NCBI GenBank assembly: GCA_030693565.1
Contig: JAUYAJ010000171.1
Coordinates: 1-7,520, forward strand
DNA from: Rubrivivax sp.
GTDB lineage: Bacteria; Pseudomonadota; Gammaproteobacteria; Burkholderiales; Burkholderiaceae_C
Direction of reading: 5' to 3'
Length of the DNA stretch: 7,520 bases
A model generated the notes under the pieces. That model saw only the letters and a program-made list of their open reading frames with translations, ran no database searches and had not been told where the DNA came from. Made by a program: the position numbers and the translations under genes. Every line of letters starts with the position of its first letter. Position 1 is the stretch's first letter. This document shows positions 6,638-7,520 of the stretch, in pieces.

Positions 6638-6693
6638 CCGCGCAGCACCGAAGGGCGGCTGCCGGCGGCCCGGCCAAGGGCGCGCGGCCATGA
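6634..6693 (+). CDS. Possible 19-residue coupling ORF between ubiJ and ubiB
   Basis: ATG 6634 overlaps the ubiJ TGA as ATGA, and its own TGA (6691-6693) overlaps the ubiB ATG, again as ATGA. The three frames differ. The peptide MTAQHRRAAAGGPAKGARP is basic and low-complexity with no recognisable domain, and it has no Shine-Dalgarno. It could let ribosomes ending ubiJ reinitiate and reach ubiB. Open frames this short are common in GC-rich DNA, and ubiB has its own candidate ribosome site, so this is weakly supported. Confidence 0.2.
   Translation: MTAQHRRAAAGGPAKGARP
6676..6680 (+). promoter_or_regulatory. Candidate ribosome binding site of ubiB
   Basis: AAGGG lies 9 nt before ATG 6690, the only purine-rich Shine-Dalgarno-like stretch in the ubiJ-ubiB gap. 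It supports the ATG 6690 start of ubiB. Confidence 0.45.
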
Positions 6694-7520
6694 GCCATTT
6701 GTTCCGCCTCGTCTTCATCGCCTTCACGGTGCTGCGCTTCGGCCTCGACGAGGTGGCGCTGTCGGGCTTTCGCCAGCGCTGGGTGCGCGCCTTCGTCAAG
6801 CTGGCCACGCTGGGCCGGCGCCTGGACGAGCCGCGCGGCGTGCGCCTGCGCCGCGGGCTCGAGCGCCTGGGGCCGATCTTCGTCAAGTTCGGCCAGGTCT
6901 TGTCGACGCGCCGCGACCTGTTGCCGCTGGACCTGGCCGACGAACTGGCCAAGCTGCAGGACCGGGTGCCGCCGTTCCCGGCCGCGCAGGCGCGTGTGCT
7001 GGTCGAGCGCGCCTTGGGCCAGCGCATCGAAGAGGTGTTTTCGCGCTTCGACGCCGAGCCGGTGGCCAGCGCCTCGATCGCGCAAGTGCACTTCGCGGCG
7101 CTGCACGACGGCCGCGAAGTGGCGGTGAAAGTGCTGCGCCCGGGCATGCTGGAAGTCATCGACCAGGACCTGCAGTTGCTGCACACGCTGGCTCGCTGGG
7201 TCGACCGCCTGTCGGCCGACGGCAAGCGCCTGAAACCGCGCGAGGTGGTGGCCGAGTTCGACGGCTATTTGCACGATGAACTCGACCTCGTGCGCGAGGC
7301 CGCCAACGCCACGCAGCTGCGCCGCAACATGGAAGGCCTGGACCTGGTGCTGGTGCCCGAGATGGTGTGGGAGCTGTGCACTTCGGGGGTCATCGTCATG
7401 CAGCGAATGATGGGCGTGCCCATCAGCCAGATCGACCGCATCCGTGCGGCGGGTGTCGACATCCCCAAGCTGGCGCGCGATGGCGTGACGATCTTCTTCA
7501 CCCAGGTCTTCCGCGACGGG
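6690..7520 (+). CDS. ubiB: Ubiquinone biosynthesis protein UbiB, ABC1/ADCK-type atypical kinase (partial, C-terminus off the right edge)
   Basis: Member of the UbiB/ABC1/COQ8 atypical kinase-like ATPase family needed for ubiquinone synthesis. The E. coli protein is anchored by C-terminal membrane helices, which are missing here. The frame is open from ATG 6690 to the last base: 277 residues of roughly 520-550. Family motifs: RLRRGLERLGPIFVKFGQVLSTRRDLLP (52-79) containing the KxGQ motif Lys66-Phe67-Gly68-Gln69; the Ala-rich loop replacing the kinase P-loop, ASASIAQVH (127-135); VAVKVLRPG (144-152) with Lys147; and the ExD motif Glu197-Leu-Asp199 in DELDLVREAAN. MQRMMGVPIS (237-246) fits the hinge region. 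The start is supported by an N-terminal helix (FRLVFIAFTVLRFGLDEV) typical of the family and an AAGGG ribosome site. It follows ubiJ in the expected order and is probably co-transcribed with it. Confidence 0.95.
   Translation, partial: MSHLFRLVFIAFTVLRFGLDEVALSGFRQRWVRAFVKLATLGRRLDEPRGVRLRRGLERLGPIFVKFGQVLSTRRDLLPLDLADELAKLQDRVPPFPAAQARVLVERALGQRIEEVFSRFDAEPVASASIAQVHFAALHDGREVAVKVLRPGMLEVIDQDLQLLHTLARWVDRLSADGKRLKPREVVAEFDGYLHDELDLVREAANATQLRRNMEGLDLVLVPEMVWELCTSGVIVMQRMMGVPISQIDRIRAAGVDIPKLARDGVTIFFTQVFRDG

Noticed and set aside
6049..6693. 214-codon plus-strand frame overlapping ubiJ
   Set aside because: It is out of frame with ubiJ, Arg/Ala/Gly-rich and without domains. Only its last 19 codons are discussed, as a possible coupling ORF.
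6462..7274. Minus-strand open frame antisense to ubiB
   Set aside because: The plus strand carries unmistakable UbiB motifs; this frame has none.
1..7520. Mobile elements, tRNA/rRNA genes, CRISPR arrays, toxin-antitoxin or phage genes
   Set aside because: I found no transposase, integrase, regularly spaced repeats or structural-RNA-like segments on either strand; the sequence is almost fully occupied by the seven genes described.

Overview
The window is high-GC DNA with GC-biased third codon positions and tightly packed genes. The proteins look betaproteobacterial, most probably Burkholderiales. This is inferred from overall protein character, the exopolysaccharide (EPS) gene set and the ubiJ-ubiB pair; nothing here fixes the genus. 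It reads as a chromosomal locus with two divergent transcription units and no sign of mobile DNA, RNA genes or CRISPR.

Left unit (minus strand, about 5921 down to 1, running off the left edge): the start of an EPS biosynthesis operon. In transcription order it holds a polyisoprenyl-phosphate hexose-1-phosphate transferase that starts the repeat unit on undecaprenyl phosphate (4527-5921), an EpsL-like outer-membrane beta-barrel protein with a signal peptide (3245-4501), UDP-glucose 4-epimerase GalE (2207-3223), bifunctional mannose-1-phosphate guanylyltransferase / mannose-6-phosphate isomerase ManC (765-2210), and the N-terminal 242 residues of dTDP-glucose 4,6-dehydratase RmlB (1-726). Gaps are 25, 21, -4 (ATGA overlap) and 38 bp, so one transcript is likely. 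The genes pair a chain-initiating enzyme and an envelope protein with supply of UDP-galactose, GDP-mannose and the dTDP-rhamnose precursor.

A 185-bp divergent intergenic region (5922-6106) separates the units. It holds GC-rich inverted repeats on the EPS side and a TACAAT box 6 bp before the ubiJ ATG, which suggests leaderless transcription of ubiJ.

Right unit (plus strand, 6107 to the right edge): the ubiquinone genes ubiJ (6107-6637, SCP2-type lipid-binding accessory factor) and ubiB (6690 onward, atypical kinase family, first 277 residues). The 52 nt between them are spanned by a 19-codon ORF that overlaps both neighbours by ATGA. It is a possible translational-coupling element but may be chance.

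Overall this is a recognisable EPS locus beside a housekeeping ubiquinone operon. I see no undescribed system; the findings below are mostly regulatory or architectural details.
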